Origin: Caprimulgus europaeus
Taxonomy: Eukaryota > Chordata > Aves > Caprimulgiformes > Caprimulgidae
DNA length: 64,000 bases
Reading direction: 5' to 3'
NCBI GenBank assembly: GCA_907165065.1
Contig: OU015528.1
Span: 75,559,474-75,623,473 of the forward strand
Below, piece after piece: positions 36,901 through 46,284 of this stretch. A program made the translations under genes and the position numbers. The notes under the pieces were generated by a model. That model did not search any database and was not told the origin of the DNA. It was given only the letters and a program-made list of their open reading frames with translations. Positions within the stretch are counted from its first letter, which is position 1, and each line of letters starts with the position of its first letter.

Positions 36901-39717
36901 TAATAATCATAGAATCATAGAATGGTTTGGGCTGGAAGGGACCTTAAAGATGATCCAGTTCCAACCCCCCTGCCATCAGCAGGGACACCTTCCACTAGAC
37001 CAGGTTGCTCAAAGCCTCATCCAACCTGGCCTTGAACACTTCCAGGGAGGAGCAGCCACAGCTTCTCTGGGCAACCTGTTCCAGTGTCTGAAATAAATAG
37101 GTACAGAGTAGGATTTGTTTTATAGTGACTGTGAAAGTTTCTTTTTATTTTTTTGGGAAATACTGAACATCAAATAAATTAAATTTAGATTAATAAATTT
37201 AATGAGAAGTATGTGACCTTTTCTGCTTATAATGGGAAAGTAATATATTACGCAATTAAGTAAGTTATATGCAAGTGGATATGGTAAAAGACTGGCTGAG
37301 ATTATAAAGGTTGTTGACTACTGGAGAAAGATTGCAGTGGAAAATTTGATGTAAAATGTTCTATGAGCAGCATCAAGCAATGAAACGCTTCTTTATTCTT
37401 TCTGTAGTGGCAATGTGGATTGTTCTGGCTCCTCACATAAATGACGTTTACCAGTGGCTGTTGTGATGTGTTGAGCTCCAGTCTGGGAGAACTTTCCATT
37501 CATATCCTTGTTCTGTAAATGATGTCCTTGTGTTGGGCAAAACTTGTCCATCAAACACTCAGTTGAAATCGTGATGTAGCCAGTATCAGGATTAGCTAAT
37601 TCAGTTGTTCTGCAACTGATAGAAAAATGAACTAAATAAACCAAGATTCTGCATTGAGTCTTTTAGTTGTACTGCAGCTTTTTAATGCTGAGGATTAAAT
37701 TTCTAGGCAGGGGTTGAGGGGGAACAAGGACTTAACTGTGCAGATGTTAATGAGGAGGTCCACCCAGAAAAATAATTGAGAGAAAGTTCAAAGGTGTCTG
37801 GTGGGAACCTTGTGCATGTGAGTGAGGAGCTGGTAGTGTAGCTTACCAGAGGTGAACATTAAAAGATTAATAAATGGAAGACAATAGAATGGGAAAGGGA
37901 TATTGAGAAGGATTTTTAAAGTGGAGAAAGTAGTTTCCTTAATGTAACAGGGACAGCGTGAGGACGGTCACATAGAGAGTAGGTACTGTAACCAAAATGT
38001 CATCTAGGAAAATGATTTTTTGCAGCAGTGTCATGAATGAGCAATAGCTTGGTGAGATTGCATCATCTGTACAAAGGAAGACTAGAGGAACTGGTTGAGA
38101 TGAGAGCTTAAACAAAATCTTTGTTTGGTGTCAGCATACAGAAAAACCTTTGAGGTGTTTAGCAGGATGGTGACCCAGAGAGAGGCTCAGGTAATAGAAT
38201 TCATAGCTGATTTTGCTTGCATGACCAACAGATCAAAGACAACTTCTGGACCAAGGTGATTTTATGTTATTACTGTTCTTGTTTTAGGTAAAGAAGATGA
38301 ATTTCCAAAGAAGCCATTGGGGCAGATTCCATCAGGACCTCAGTCTTCTATGCTTAACTCCACTCCAATGCTTAATGGACAGAACAGCACTGGTACACAA
38401 ACAGCAAGAACAACAGAGAGGAGACCATCCCCAGGAGAAGAACCAGAAAGTTCACCAAATAACAGAAAAAGAATTAATTCACTGGAAAAGAAGTCTTCCT
38501 TAAAACAACAGAAGACTCGACCAATAGAGGCACATAAGAACGAGGTAGATACCAGAAGAAAGCCTCAGCCAACAGAGCAAGACAACTCAAGGCAGTATAA
38601 TAATGCAGCTGCTAATCAAAATTCTAATGCTACTTCAAATACAAGAAGGGAATTTGTACCTAAGTGGAATAAACCATCTGATACCAAAATAATTGAAAAG
38701 ACAATGAAACTTACTGCAGAGGTGAAAGGAAGGCCAGTAAACCATTCGCTTTCGGGTCCACCGCCAAGTCCTGGAGAAACACAGCCTTTGAATGTAAAGC
38801 AAAAGATGAGGGTTTTGGATGCTGATGAAGGTAAGCGAGGGTCTAATGCTTCTCAGTATGACAATGTTCCAGAAGGTGAGAATGAGAGTGAGAATCTTGT
38901 TGAAGAGATGCTTGAGAGAGCTCGTCCACAGAGTCCTAGGCACGTAATGTATTCTAGTAGTCCAAGAAAGCAAGCTGAAAAGATACCAACTCCATTAAAA
39001 ATACCCAATAATTACACCTTCACTTCACAACCCAGATCTCCAAAATATCCATTACAATCTGATGGACCACCTCATGGACTGAATGTAAAACAGCCACTGC
39101 CATATTATAGTAATCCACCTATTTACCAGGGAAACTCTCCAAAGCATGTTTCCAGTATAGACAATACAAGTTCTGTACCTTTACATTATCATGGGACTCG
39201 AACCAGCCCTTCTGGTAGGCCATATGGTTCTTTTATTTCAGTAGATTATTCTCCAGATAAACTACAAATGAATTCCTATCCTGCCAGTCGCCAAAATCCT
39301 CTTTCACCAACCCCTGGTCACATAGAAGTAGCCCCTGTTGATGCTTATACCAGCAACTCCAGGTCCCCCACAGGTGTCAAGTTCATAATCCCTCCAGTGG
39401 ATTATTTACCAGAAGACAGAAGGTGGCCAGATGCAGCGTACATTTACAGACACGAACCCTACAGGCAGCCCTGGAGCCAAGACGTTAACAAAGCCCACTT
39501 GGATAGTTTCCAGAAGTATCAGCATTTTCAGTCAACCCCTTTCCAAGACCGTGGTCTTCCTGCTGTTTCTGTGGATAGCCCAATAAGAAACAGGACTTTA
39601 CCAACCTTTGAAGAGCATGGCTCACCACAATATCAATATTCAAGCCCGTCAGCTCAAGCTCAACACTATCGAAATAGAAATGATGGATTGGCTATGCATG
39701 AATCTGTGCTTCTCTGA
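9807..39717 (+). CDS. USP6NL: USP6NL (RN-tre) Rab GTPase-activating protein, 3' nine exons, 5' end missing
   Basis: Joined exons: 9807-9914, 12864-12973, 16081-16129, 17948-18068, 21526-21620, 24236-24301, 24389-24488, 27056-27208 and 38288-39717. They total 2232 nt, in phase throughout, giving 743 residues and a TGA. Residues about 8-200 form a TBC domain with both catalytic fingers: the arginine of IDLDVNRT (residue 58, equivalent to human Arg150) and the glutamine of GYCQGM (residue 95). Residues 269-743 are a low-complexity Ser/Pro/Asn-rich tail ending in ESVLL, like the mammalian protein. In mammals the protein stimulates GTP hydrolysis on RAB5 (and RAB43, among others), binds the EPS8 SH3 domain, and restrains receptor endocytosis. 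Human USP6NL has about 92 residues before this point, and their exons were not found here. USP6 itself is primate-specific and carries a protease domain absent here, so USP6NL is the secure assignment. Confidence 0.96.
10761..10784. repeat. (CT)n simple repeat
   Basis: TCCTCTCTCTCTCTCTCTTT followed by CTCCCC; an intronic pyrimidine run, well away from either splice site. Confidence 0.85.
12092..12128. repeat. (GAAT)n microsatellite
   Basis: About nine GAAT units with a single interruption (GAATTAAT) in the middle. Confidence 0.92.
12632..12718. repeat. TAGAATTCAT triplicate plus perfect 13-bp inverted repeat
   Basis: TAGAATTCAT occurs at 12632, 12647 and 12660. Just downstream, TATTTTAACATGT (12692-12704) is followed by a single A and then its exact reverse complement, ACATGTTAAAATA (12706-12718). 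Confidence 0.85.
12864..12973 (+). CDS. USP6NL: USP6NL exon: TBC arginine-finger exon
   Basis: The acceptor is TTTTCCTAG at 12863 and the donor GTAAGT starts at 12974. Entry is phase 0 and the exon ends two bases into a Lys codon. It encodes residues 37-72, including [15 protein letters not shown]. This is the TBC motif IxxDxxRT, whose arginine (residue 58 here; Arg150 in human numbering, the residue mutated in GAP-dead RN-tre) enters the Rab active site. The key residue is intact, so the GAP is predicted to be active. Confidence 0.95.
12974..16080. other. USP6NL intron
   Basis: A 3107-bp intron, GTAAGT to CCAG, hosting the + strand CR1 fragment at 13972-14650. The rest is unique AT-rich sequence with no recognised feature. 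Confidence 0.85.
13972..14650 (+). mobile_element. CR1 LINE 3' fragment, same strand as the gene
   Basis: It opens with [16 protein letters not shown] codons and continues through [49 protein letters not shown] (frame broken after 14248), then nucleotide-level CR1 3' sequence to CATTCTGTGAT near 14645. The 5' end is truncated at the equivalent of the region after RT. An open frame (13997-14248) persists only because the copy is modestly diverged. Confidence 0.85.
16081..16129 (+). CDS. USP6NL: USP6NL exon: [16 protein letters not shown] micro-exon
   Basis: This 49-nt exon lies between acceptor TTTTCCAG (16080) and donor GTAAGT (16130). Its first base completes the Lys codon split from the previous exon, and the rest encodes 16 residues, [16 protein letters not shown]. 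This is a TBC helix segment identical in the human protein as I recall it. The exon is too short to appear in a length-filtered search for open frames and rests on splice phase and family match. Confidence 0.94.
16130..17947. other. USP6NL intron
   Basis: An 1818-bp intron, GTAAGT to GCAG. Unique AT-rich sequence; nothing else recognised. Confidence 0.85.
17948..18068 (+). CDS. USP6NL: USP6NL exon: TBC glutamine-finger (YCQGM) exon
   Basis: The acceptor is TTTGCAG (17947). The exon encodes 40 residues, [16 protein letters not shown]... to GPKHAMH, plus the first base of a Gly codon. GYCQGM is the second TBC catalytic signature, and its Gln supplies the glutamine finger that replaces the Rab glutamine during hydrolysis. 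The donor is GTATGG at 18069, a weaker match to GTRAGT than the other donors of this gene. Reading through it would add about 20 residues before a TAA at 18128. Confidence 0.95.
19356..19616 (+). other. Unidentified 86-codon open frame inside a USP6NL intron
   Basis: ATG (19356) to TGA, reading [10 protein letters not shown]... and ending [13 protein letters not shown]. It sits directly after a T-rich tract ending TTTTTTTGCAG (19351), which looks like a splice acceptor. The second half is rich in polar residues ([20 protein letters not shown]) and reads more like protein than the usual chance frames of this AT-rich region. I do not recognise it. It could be an alternative terminal exon of USP6NL, a relic, or chance. 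Confidence 0.15.
21042..21056. repeat. (TA)n short run
   Basis: TTTATATATATATATTC within a USP6NL intron. Confidence 0.8.
21526..21620 (+). CDS. USP6NL: USP6NL exon: [17 protein letters not shown]... segment
   Basis: Acceptor TTTTCCTAG ends at 21525 and donor GTAAGT starts at 21621. The first two bases complete the split Gly codon; 31 codons follow, ending KVKQHL. It is a TBC helical segment. The sequence is very close to human, with conservative changes only (for example I for V and D for E). Phase 0 at the end. Confidence 0.94.
21621..24235. other. USP6NL intron
   Basis: A 2615-bp intron, GTAAGT to ACAG. Unique sequence, no recognised repeats or genes. Confidence 0.85.
24236..24301 (+). 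CDS. USP6NL: USP6NL exon: [19 protein letters not shown]
   Basis: This 66-nt, phase 0/0 exon has acceptor TTTTTACAG (24235) and donor GTGAGT (24302). It encodes 22 residues from DSQDIS to FLDR, including the KWFFQCF stretch, equivalent to the W-[FL]-x-x-x-F segment near the end of TBC domains. Only 87 bp separates it from the next exon. Confidence 0.94.
24302..24388. other. Very short USP6NL intron (87 bp)
   Basis: GTGAGT to TTGCAG, 87 bp, between the KWFFQCF exon and the RIWD exon. It is close to the minimum size for vertebrate introns and much smaller than its neighbours. Confidence 0.93.
24389..24488 (+). CDS. USP6NL: USP6NL exon: end of TBC core ([17 protein letters not shown]...)
   Basis: Acceptor CATTGCAG ends at 24388 and donor GTAAGA starts at 24489. 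It encodes 33 residues plus one base of a Lys codon. [11 protein letters not shown] is the conserved R-[IV]-W-D closing motif of TBC domains. The exon continues into the [13 protein letters not shown] helix. Confidence 0.94.
24489..27055. other. USP6NL intron hosting a probable LTR
   Basis: A 2567-bp intron, GTAAGA to ATAG. It contains the GC-richer block 24678-25252 interpreted as a solo LTR; the remainder is unique AT-rich sequence. Confidence 0.85.
24678..25252 (-). mobile_element. Probable solo LTR of an avian endogenous retrovirus
   Basis: A 575-bp block of distinct, GC-richer composition. Its left edge (CTTGGCTGGATGCC, CCCACCAGGCTGCTCTATCA) and right edge (GGGGAAAATGAACTC, CAGACCCAATACA) resemble, from memory, a widespread avian ERV LTR family. 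Bounds were chosen for TG...CA ends; the right-hand TGTATTGGG on the minus strand would be the LTR start. No gag, pol or env sequence flanks it and there is no second copy, so it would be a solo LTR left by recombination. I could not find a clean target-site duplication. The open frames inside are incidental. Confidence 0.5.
27056..27208 (+). CDS. USP6NL: USP6NL exon: post-TBC helical segment
   Basis: Acceptor TTATATAG ends at 27055 and donor GTAAGA starts at 27209. The exon completes a split Lys codon, encodes 50 residues ([18 protein letters not shown]...KLDLPVA) and ends one base into a Gly codon. It holds the acidic [14 protein letters not shown] segment that follows the TBC core in RN-tre proteins, and is the last exon before an 11-kb intron. 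Confidence 0.94.
27209..38287. other. Large USP6NL intron (11 kb)
   Basis: GTAAGA to TTAG, 11,079 bp, separating the TBC exons from the tail exon. It contains poly(T) runs (29241, 29553, 29879), a GC-richer patch at about 35640-36050 and a CR1 tail at 36905-37090. Everything else is unique AT-rich sequence with only short chance frames. Confidence 0.85.
36905..37090 (-). mobile_element. Short CR1 LINE 3' end, reverse orientation
   Basis: It begins AATCATAGAATCATAGAATGG, continues with GGGCTGGAAGGGACCTTAAA, CAGGTTGCTCAAAGCCTCAT and CCTTGAACACTTCCAGGG, and stops at TGTTCCAGTGTCTG. It is about 186 bp, heavily 5'-truncated and close in sequence to the copy at 41994, so probably the same subfamily. 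Confidence 0.92.
38288..39717 (+). CDS. USP6NL: USP6NL terminal coding exon: disordered tail with Eps8-binding motif
   Basis: Acceptor TTGTTTTAG ends at 38287. The exon completes the Gly codon and runs 475 residues to TGA at 39715-39717. The opening, [12 protein letters not shown], and the close, [14 protein letters not shown], both match mammalian USP6NL. It contains [20 protein letters not shown], several S-P-R/S-P-K sites, and PPVDY at 39391-39405, the PxxDY class motif bound by EPS8-family SH3 domains. The YDNV tyrosine motif could be a Grb2-type SH2 site if phosphorylated (inference). The part at 38345-38600, rich in Ser, Thr, Gln and Arg, is poorly alignable with mammals from memory, as expected for a disordered tail. 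Confidence 0.96.
39391..39405 (+). other. USP6NL: PxxDY (PPVDY) EPS8 SH3-binding motif codons
   Basis: The frame of the terminal exon reads P-P-V-D-Y here, followed by LPED. EPS8-family SH3 domains bind PxxDY rather than the usual PxxP, and RN-tre is one of their described partners. The motif has been kept in this lineage inside an otherwise fast-changing tail. Confidence 0.8.
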
Positions 39718-40070
39718 GGATCAGTCTGTACTTCATAAAACAGCAAGAACCAAGACCAGTTAAACATCACCGTGTTAGTAGTAGTCCACCTCAGCTCCAT
39801 GAAATGCAGCCAGTGTGCAGGACTCAGAAACCAACGCTATTTCAGAGATGTTTGAGACTTCCATCGAAGGCTAGCTGAGTTCTTAGACTTGCATTGAAGC
39901 TATTGAAAGTGATCTGATGCACGCAGACGTAGCAATAATACGTGCACCATATGGTTAATGCCATCATCGTTCCTTACATTGAAATAACGTGTGTGATGAT
40001 CTTTCTGCCTAAAACCTGTAACACATTTACCAGTTCTCCTTTGACTGACGTTGTTAATGCACTGTACAGG

Positions 40071-40094
40071 CGTGTGTGTGTGTGCGCGCGTGCG
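40071..40094. repeat. (TG)n(CG)n run in the 3' UTR
   Basis: CGTGTGTGTGTGTG followed by CGCGCGTGCG; alternating purine-pyrimidine sequence in the probable USP6NL 3' UTR. Confidence 0.9.
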
Positions 40095-41034
40095 AATGTG
40101 CGCTTCTGATACACAAACGCGTATGGAAAAGAGCTAAAGAGTTTAAATGTAAATGCATTTAACTTTGGGCAAAGCTTGTGAAATACTTTTATTTCATGTT
40201 AATTTTTCTTTGTAATTTATTTGAGAAGCCATTCGTTTTGAATGGGAATTTATGTCGTTTTTATACAGCTGCCTCAGCGTCCCCAGTATCTGTTCTAGGC
40301 AGGAGAGATGCTTTGGGATTATTAACTTAATCTTATGTGAGAGTTAATTTCCTCTCCTTTGACTACTGTTTGTCACTTTCCTCAGCAAGAAGGAGCAGGC
40401 AGGCAAAAGCAGAAAGCCAAAAATGGCTCTTTAATCTGGCTAAGAAATGGTGCTTAAAATTCAGGGCAGTCTCTAGTATTTTAGGTGCATTAAAAGTGGA
40501 GAATTTTTACCTTCTCGCTCAAATCTACCTTCAGAATGTTGTCCTATATGCAAAATATTGGAGCACAGTGAGAGAAATGCCAGATAACAGAAATGGTGCT
40601 GCACCCTTTGCTTGTTGCCATGCTGTGCTGTCAAACTAAAGGAATTGGTTGCAGGGCCAAATCTCACAGGTGTCAGAGAACGACCAGCTCTCGAGAAGTA
40701 CATGCAGGAGTCTGAGATCTGGTCACGGCTTGACATTCCCTGAGCTGTGTGAGTATGCAGTGTCCCTTCTCTTAAGCTTTGTCATGTCAATTCCATTTTG
40801 TTTTGCCATTTTTTTACCCCAAAGAGCCGGTAGGTTCATGTCTGCAATGGGGAGTGTGCTGCTGTGCTGTCAGGCTGCTGAGAGACTGTGTGGTGTTTCA
40901 CACTAAAATCATCCTGACTGGGAATAGGAAGCTTAGACTCCTGGTAGTGGAAGTATTTTTAATTAGTGTTTGCAGCCTTTTCTACTTTGCATTTTCCTTT
41001 CCTTGACTGTGAATTAGGGGTGAAAAAAGAAAAG

Positions 41035-41050
41035 AAAAAAAAAAAAAAAA
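41035..41050 (+). repeat. Homopolymer (A)16
   Basis: Sixteen A after GAAAAAAGAAAAG. It lies inside the probable 3' UTR and could prime oligo-dT internally in cDNA libraries. Confidence 0.9.
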
Positions 41051-41993
41051 GCAGGTTAAGTGGCACATGTAGGATGCAGTCCTGCGAGCTGCTGGGTGCT
41101 GCGTGGTAAGTGCTGAACGCTCTGACCTCTCGTTGAAACCAATGGGAGCCGAGGCGGATGAGGATCTCGCCAGAAGAGGTCCTTGAAGTGCTTAACAGAG
41201 AGATTTTTCTAATACTTAAGTACCAAACATTGGTATTAACACCAGTTTTGGATGCTTTAGAAGGTTGTCCTGTTATCTTTTGTTTTGTAAGATTTGTTAA
41301 CTGAAAACATAGAAATGGATTTTTTTTATTATTATTATTTTTTTTCCTTTAAAGAATGAGCTTTAGTGCCTATAACTGCTGCAGGTTGGCTCTGTAAGTT
41401 TTAAGGTACAGAAGTAAAACAATTTTTACAAATGGAAGTAACATTTACTTAGTATATTTCAAAACCTTTTTTTTTTGTGTATATAATGTGTCTGATGTAA
41501 TTTTTAATGAACTGGGCAATTTTATATTTTAAAAATTGCAAACTGCAGCGAAGTAACAGTAGCAAAGCACTACACTGAAACTCTGAAGTAAAATTGTGAA
41601 GATAAATATGACTTGGGCTTACCTTAGTTCTGATTGCTTACAGCAGCTTAGAAATGTATGTATATAATATTGTGACTAAGTGTAATAATCTGTGTTTAAC
41701 GATGGTCTGTAATTCATAACAAAGCTGTACAATTTATTTGTGCAAGCAACACAAGGCTCCAAAATATGTATCAGGATTAGTAAATACTGTAGATTTTTAT
41801 ATATAAAATATATACACACTATTTTCTTATGTCATCTGCAACAGTTTTATAGCTGTGTATCCTATTTTGATGTGACTGTATTTTTAACATGTTAAAATAA
41901 TAATAATTAAGCTTATGTTGCTTTGTCTTTTTTTTTAATTATCTGATTAGCTCAAAACTGGACTTTTGCTCTTCTTAGCAAAGATAACTGCTT

Positions 41994-42175
41994 CATAGAA
42001 TGGTTTGGGCTGGAAGGGACCTTAAAGATCATCCAGCTCCAACCCCCCTGCCATCAGCAGGGACACCTTCCCCTAGACCAGGTTGCTCAAAGCCTCATCC
42101 AACCTGGCCTTGAACACTTCCAGGGAGGAGCATCCACAGCTTCTGTGGGCAACCTGTTCCAGTGTCTCACCACCA
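41994..42175 (-). mobile_element. Short CR1 LINE 3' end, reverse orientation
   Basis: CATAGAATGGTTTGGGCTGG to AGTGTCTCACCACCAT, about 182 bp. Nearly the same sequence and truncation point as 36905-37090, on the same strand, the two flanking the terminal exon of USP6NL. Confidence 0.92.
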
Positions 42176-42528
42176 TACAACAACAAAAAAACCCTCATTA
42201 TATACTTGTTTATTATACTAGTTTGTTTTTAGAGTAAGCAATATGGATACAATCTATAGAGTGTTTTTGCATTATTATACAAGCAGCAAGATTATTGATT
42301 ATAGTTTACTACGCTGCTAAACCTTAACCTATCATTTGCAAAAGCCAGGAGTGTCGAGTGTGATCATATTTATCTGGTTTTGTTCTAGTAATCTCACCCA
42401 ATACCAATTAAGGAGAAGAGAATTGTTGGCATGAGAGACTTGCAAAGTTGCATTGATCAAAGTGCAAAATAACAGTGACTGTGGCTGCTGTGTGTCTCTT
42501 GCAAGTTTAGAGGATGGTATAGAGCTTT

Positions 42529-42558
42529 AAAAACAAACAAACAAACAAACAAACAAAA
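42529..42558. repeat. (AAAC)7 microsatellite
   Basis: Uninterrupted AAAC tetranucleotide units following AGAGCTTT. Confidence 0.93.
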
Positions 42559-43773
42559 GCCTTGTGTCATCTATTTGTTGTGCAAAATACACTTTTATCT
42601 TCATTTAACTGGACAAACCAAACTAAAGGTACTGCCAGTTCCAAATCTGTCATTCATACCAGTAACAAAAAAATCCTCGATGCAGAGTGAAGTGAGACAC
42701 CGCTGTGTCCGTATCTTTCTGGTAGAAGGAATCACCTCAGCGTAATGGATTAGATATCCTCATAAGAGCTTTTCTGCCACTGTTTTCTTTGATCTGAAAA
42801 CAGTCAAGCAGTAAGTATCAACATAAAATACTTGAGACCTTTTCTTCCCCTGGTTTCATGGTTTTCCCCAAATTTGCCTGCCTTGAGCTGTATGAACTGT
42901 AGGGGTTTTGTCCAAGTCAGTTGTCATGGCTCTCCTTGTGGTTAGTGAGACAAATTCAAGGTAGGGTTTTGGAGAGTGATTAATAAGAGAGTAAGGATAG
43001 ATGTCTAACTTCTCTGTGGCAAAAATTAAGTGAAACTAAGCTAATTAGAATTTAAGAGGAAAAGCAAACCACTCTAGTTGTACGCTGTGGTCTTCTATGG
43101 TGGCTTTTTCTTTCACCCTTGATGCCATGCTAGATTAAAGATTTAAGTCTGAACTGAAGCATCTCAGTCTTCTGCAGTACACATTGTTGTGGCCATGGAA
43201 AAAAGACAGGAAGGATCTCAGTATCACTGGCACTCCTGACCTTTTTGATGATTGGGATGCAATTACATGATCAAATTGCTTATCTCTATAATCAAGCCAT
43301 GTGAAGTAGTGAAGTGAAGACAGAAGCCATCCCTGCTCCTTCATCATCTGACCTGGGGGAAGACTCTTTTGGCATCAGATTTGATGATGAGTTTGAATCT
43401 AAGCATTTGCTCACTCAGACATCTAAGGAAGAGAATCCGACCGTCGGAAAATGATCTCACCCTTTGCTCTCCCCACATCCAGCTGTGGCCTGTCTGTAAC
43501 GCTCCAGGGAAGGCAACACAAGAAAGAGAAAACCCATTTAGCCAGAAGTCTGTTAAGGAGAGTATTCCCTCTTAATGCCTGCTGATGAGTGCCTAAAGCC
43601 TTAAAGCATGATATTGTTTGTAATTGTGTGAGAATGATCAGACCAATATGGGCCTGTTTTTCCCAGGGCCACGAAGGAAGGTCCTTCACACGTGGAAATG
43701 TCGGTTACCTTCATAATACCTGACAGCAGGATGAATCCTTTATAGTACAAGTAACTGCTATATCCTCACTGCC

Positions 43774-43779
43774 AATAAA
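43774..43779 (+). promoter_or_regulatory. AATAAA hexamer, possible distal poly(A) signal
   Basis: Canonical AATAAA within CCAATAAACG, about 4.06 kb after the USP6NL stop codon. RNA with a long 3' UTR could end here, but the downstream GT-rich element is not striking and the hexamer could be chance. Confidence 0.2.
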
Positions 43780-45632
43780 CGTTTCAAGATGAATAGTAAG
43801 AGATTTTTAGAAAACTTGGAGGCTGCAGAAGAGAAATATCTTGTTAATCAAAGATACACCTTTGTAATAAACCATTCAATAATTCCAAAATTAGATGCAA
43901 GGAGCCAACAACATTGAAATGTCAAAAGACAGAACAGCCTTCCAGTGTGGAGAAGCAAATCCAAAGCTTCCCTGAGGTACATACACATTTTCCAGGGAGA
44001 TTTCTCTCAAGAATCCTATCCTGAATTTCACATCATCCTCAATATGACTTGGAAATGGACTTGCAAATTACAGACTTTTTTTTTAATCTCCCCCTTGGGT
44101 GGCATTACCCTGCATGCACAAAGAGGAATACTATTTAAAATATGCCATCAAACGCCCACCGTTTCATTTCCAGCAGGGTACATGCTGCCTTCAGTACTTT
44201 AGTGAGAGAAAAATATCATCTTTTTTTGTAGTCCTTTAAATACTGCATTTCTGTACAGCTCTGTAAACGGAGCGTGGTTAAAGTTTAACAGTTACTTAAC
44301 CAAGTGCAGTTTAGGCTCTTCTTTAAATGGCACAAAGCTACTGCAGGGTTTGCTGTAGGGTTTTGTTTTTTTTTTTTTTTCTTTTGGGCAATGTTGAGAT
44401 AATCCAAATGCTTTTAACAGTTGAGTTGCAATGAGGAGATGACTAGGCCAGCAAATGAAATTGGAAATATAATTGCAGTTGTTTCAGGATAGCCTTTAAG
44501 TGGTTGCCAAATCTGGTAAGCTGGGGAAAAGGCATCATTTTCTGGTTTCTTTGTGCCAAGAGGACTTCTTACTGCAGCAGGGGACACAGAGGTCCCTCTC
44601 CTGAGCGATTTGATTATCTCCGGTAACACGGGCTGCCTTTCGTTGTGCTTATGGAGTTAATATACGAGTAGAAAATCAATGGTGCTTTTAGAAGATCCAA
44701 AACCACACGTTCTAAATAATGTGAAAATGAACATACCTTGTTTGGGGCTTTTCCTTCTTCCTATTTGCTTTTTTGGTAGTATGTTTATTTTACTGATGAT
44801 TTTGTTGTCAGGCTTGTCAAGGTGAGCTGTGCTTGATTCTTTTGTCTGCTTCCTTACTCTGATAATGTGCCAACTTGTGTTTTTCAGAGGTCTTGTGATG
44901 CCTTTTTGATGCTGTTGCTGTTGTTCACTGGGAGCCTGATAAAGCAGTTAATAGCAGAGGTTACTGTTTGCCTCTTCAGCTTTTCCTCTCTCCAGACAAC
45001 GTGCAAATTAAAAATAAAAATAAAAAAATATATATTCCCAATATATGGTCAGAAATTCTCTGTAAAGGTGTTTTTTTTCTGACAGAAAGCAATTTAATTT
45101 AGCGTTTGGTGAAGGACTCTGCAGTGTGGAGGCACTTGTACTGTCTCTGCAATCCACAGTCATAGGTTGCTCCTGCTCGGTATCAAGCAATGAAATCTCT
45201 GTTACACGCAGGACCAGTGAAGCATTTTTTGCAAAACACTGTATTGTGCCACAGAAACGTGCCAGCTCTGATGGGCAGTAGGTCAGATGGAGCTACAACG
45301 TGCTCCATTTCAGTAGGTAACTGCCCCTTCGTTTCCTTTTCTCCTAATATGTTGCTTTTGTCAGATTTTCTGCTCGAACTGAGACGAGGCCGAGAATTGG
45401 AGTCGGTGCTTTGAACTGGGACACCCGTGATCCTCTCCTTACTTAGGATGCCTAGAGCTGGTTTCTGGTTCAAACCATCCACTTTGAGCGTTGCATTTGC
45501 AAGTTCAACAGTATCTTCTAGAATCATTTGTAGTGTTGTCCTTTAGGAGAAAACAGATCTCTCTGGTTTGTTATAAGGAAGAGCTCTGTTAGATTATTTT
45601 GTCTGTTCTGTGCCTTCTTTTTAAGCTGACCT

Positions 45633-45696
45633 CACAGAATCACAGAATGTCAGGGGTTGGAAGGGACCTCGAAAGATCACCTAGTCCAAACCCCCA
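45633..45696 (-). mobile_element. CR1 LINE terminal 3' fragment
   Basis: CACAGAATCACAGAATGTCA, GGGGTTGGAAGGGACCTCGA, then CACCTAGTCCAAACCCC: about 64 bp of a CR1 3' end, of a subfamily different from the GGGCTGGAAGG copies. It may be the missing 3' end of the larger copy starting at 46285. Confidence 0.75.
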
Positions 45697-45760
45697 GACC
45701 TTTTTCCCTAAAGATAAGTCCCTCTTCCCAGACCTTTTTTCCTAAAGATAACTCAGCTGA
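45694..45760. repeat. Tandem duplication, about 34-bp unit
   Basis: CCAGACCTTTTTCCCTAAAG and its neighbour CCAGACCTTTTTTCCTAAAG start at 45694 and 45728, with the text between them duplicated. It begins exactly at the edge of the CR1 fragment. Confidence 0.8.
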
Positions 45761-46284
45761 CAGGGTGGGCTGTGTGTCACTGAGAGTGACACCAAAGGTA
45801 GTAAGTACTCCAGTACTACCATCTACTACTATCTCCAGTACTACCATCACGTAGGTTGGATGGTATTTTCAGGCAAATTTGGTATCAAAACTGGGTTTTT
45901 GCAATGCAGGTAAGTGGAAAAACTTTACTGGCTGAAGACTCTACTTGAATCCAGCAGTGATGGGTGTTTTTATACTAAAATTCACAAAGCTTAAGAGCAG
46001 AAGGGCTGGGTTTTCAAAGGTGGTGATGCTTAGCTGCCTTAATATTTGGGAATGGAGTTGAAATTCAATATAAAGCCTGTTTCTAGCAAACCCTGAGCTT
46101 TCTTCCTGTGAAAGTCAAGCAATACGCTGGCTGAAGCACATCGTGGAGAGCTCACACTCTCAGAAAAGGAGGAGTTGGGTCCATTCTGCACATCAGCAGG
46201 CTTCAAATTTCTGGACATATGCTCCATAAAGGTAACCTAGAACAAACTGGGTATTACTGTGGTTTTTAAAGTGGTTTTAAAATA

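Larger units (their letters stand above)
39718..41935 (+). other. USP6NL: Probable USP6NL 3' untranslated region
   Basis: Following the stop codon is AT-rich sequence of mixed texture with no repeats until a CR1 at 41994. It contains a TG/CG run at 40071-40094, a 16-A run at 41035-41050, several TTTTTATT/ATTTA-like AU-rich stretches between 41320 and 41930, and poly(A)-signal variants (GATAAA near 41601, AGTAAA near 41778). I see no canonical AATAAA in the part ending at 41935. The nearest clear one is at 43774-43779, so the transcript end is uncertain and may lie beyond the CR1. The boundary given is a guess. Confidence 0.45.
42176..45632. other. Intergenic, 3' of USP6NL
   Basis: Contains an (AAAC)7 array (42529-42558), an AATAAA (43774) and poly(T) at about 44365-44382. 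Open frames of up to 114 codons, for example 45183-45527 on the minus strand, carry nothing recognised. Confidence 0.6.

Noticed and set aside
38297..38503. 68-codon + frame overlapping the start of the tail exon
   Set aside because: Out-of-frame shadow of the USP6NL terminal exon.
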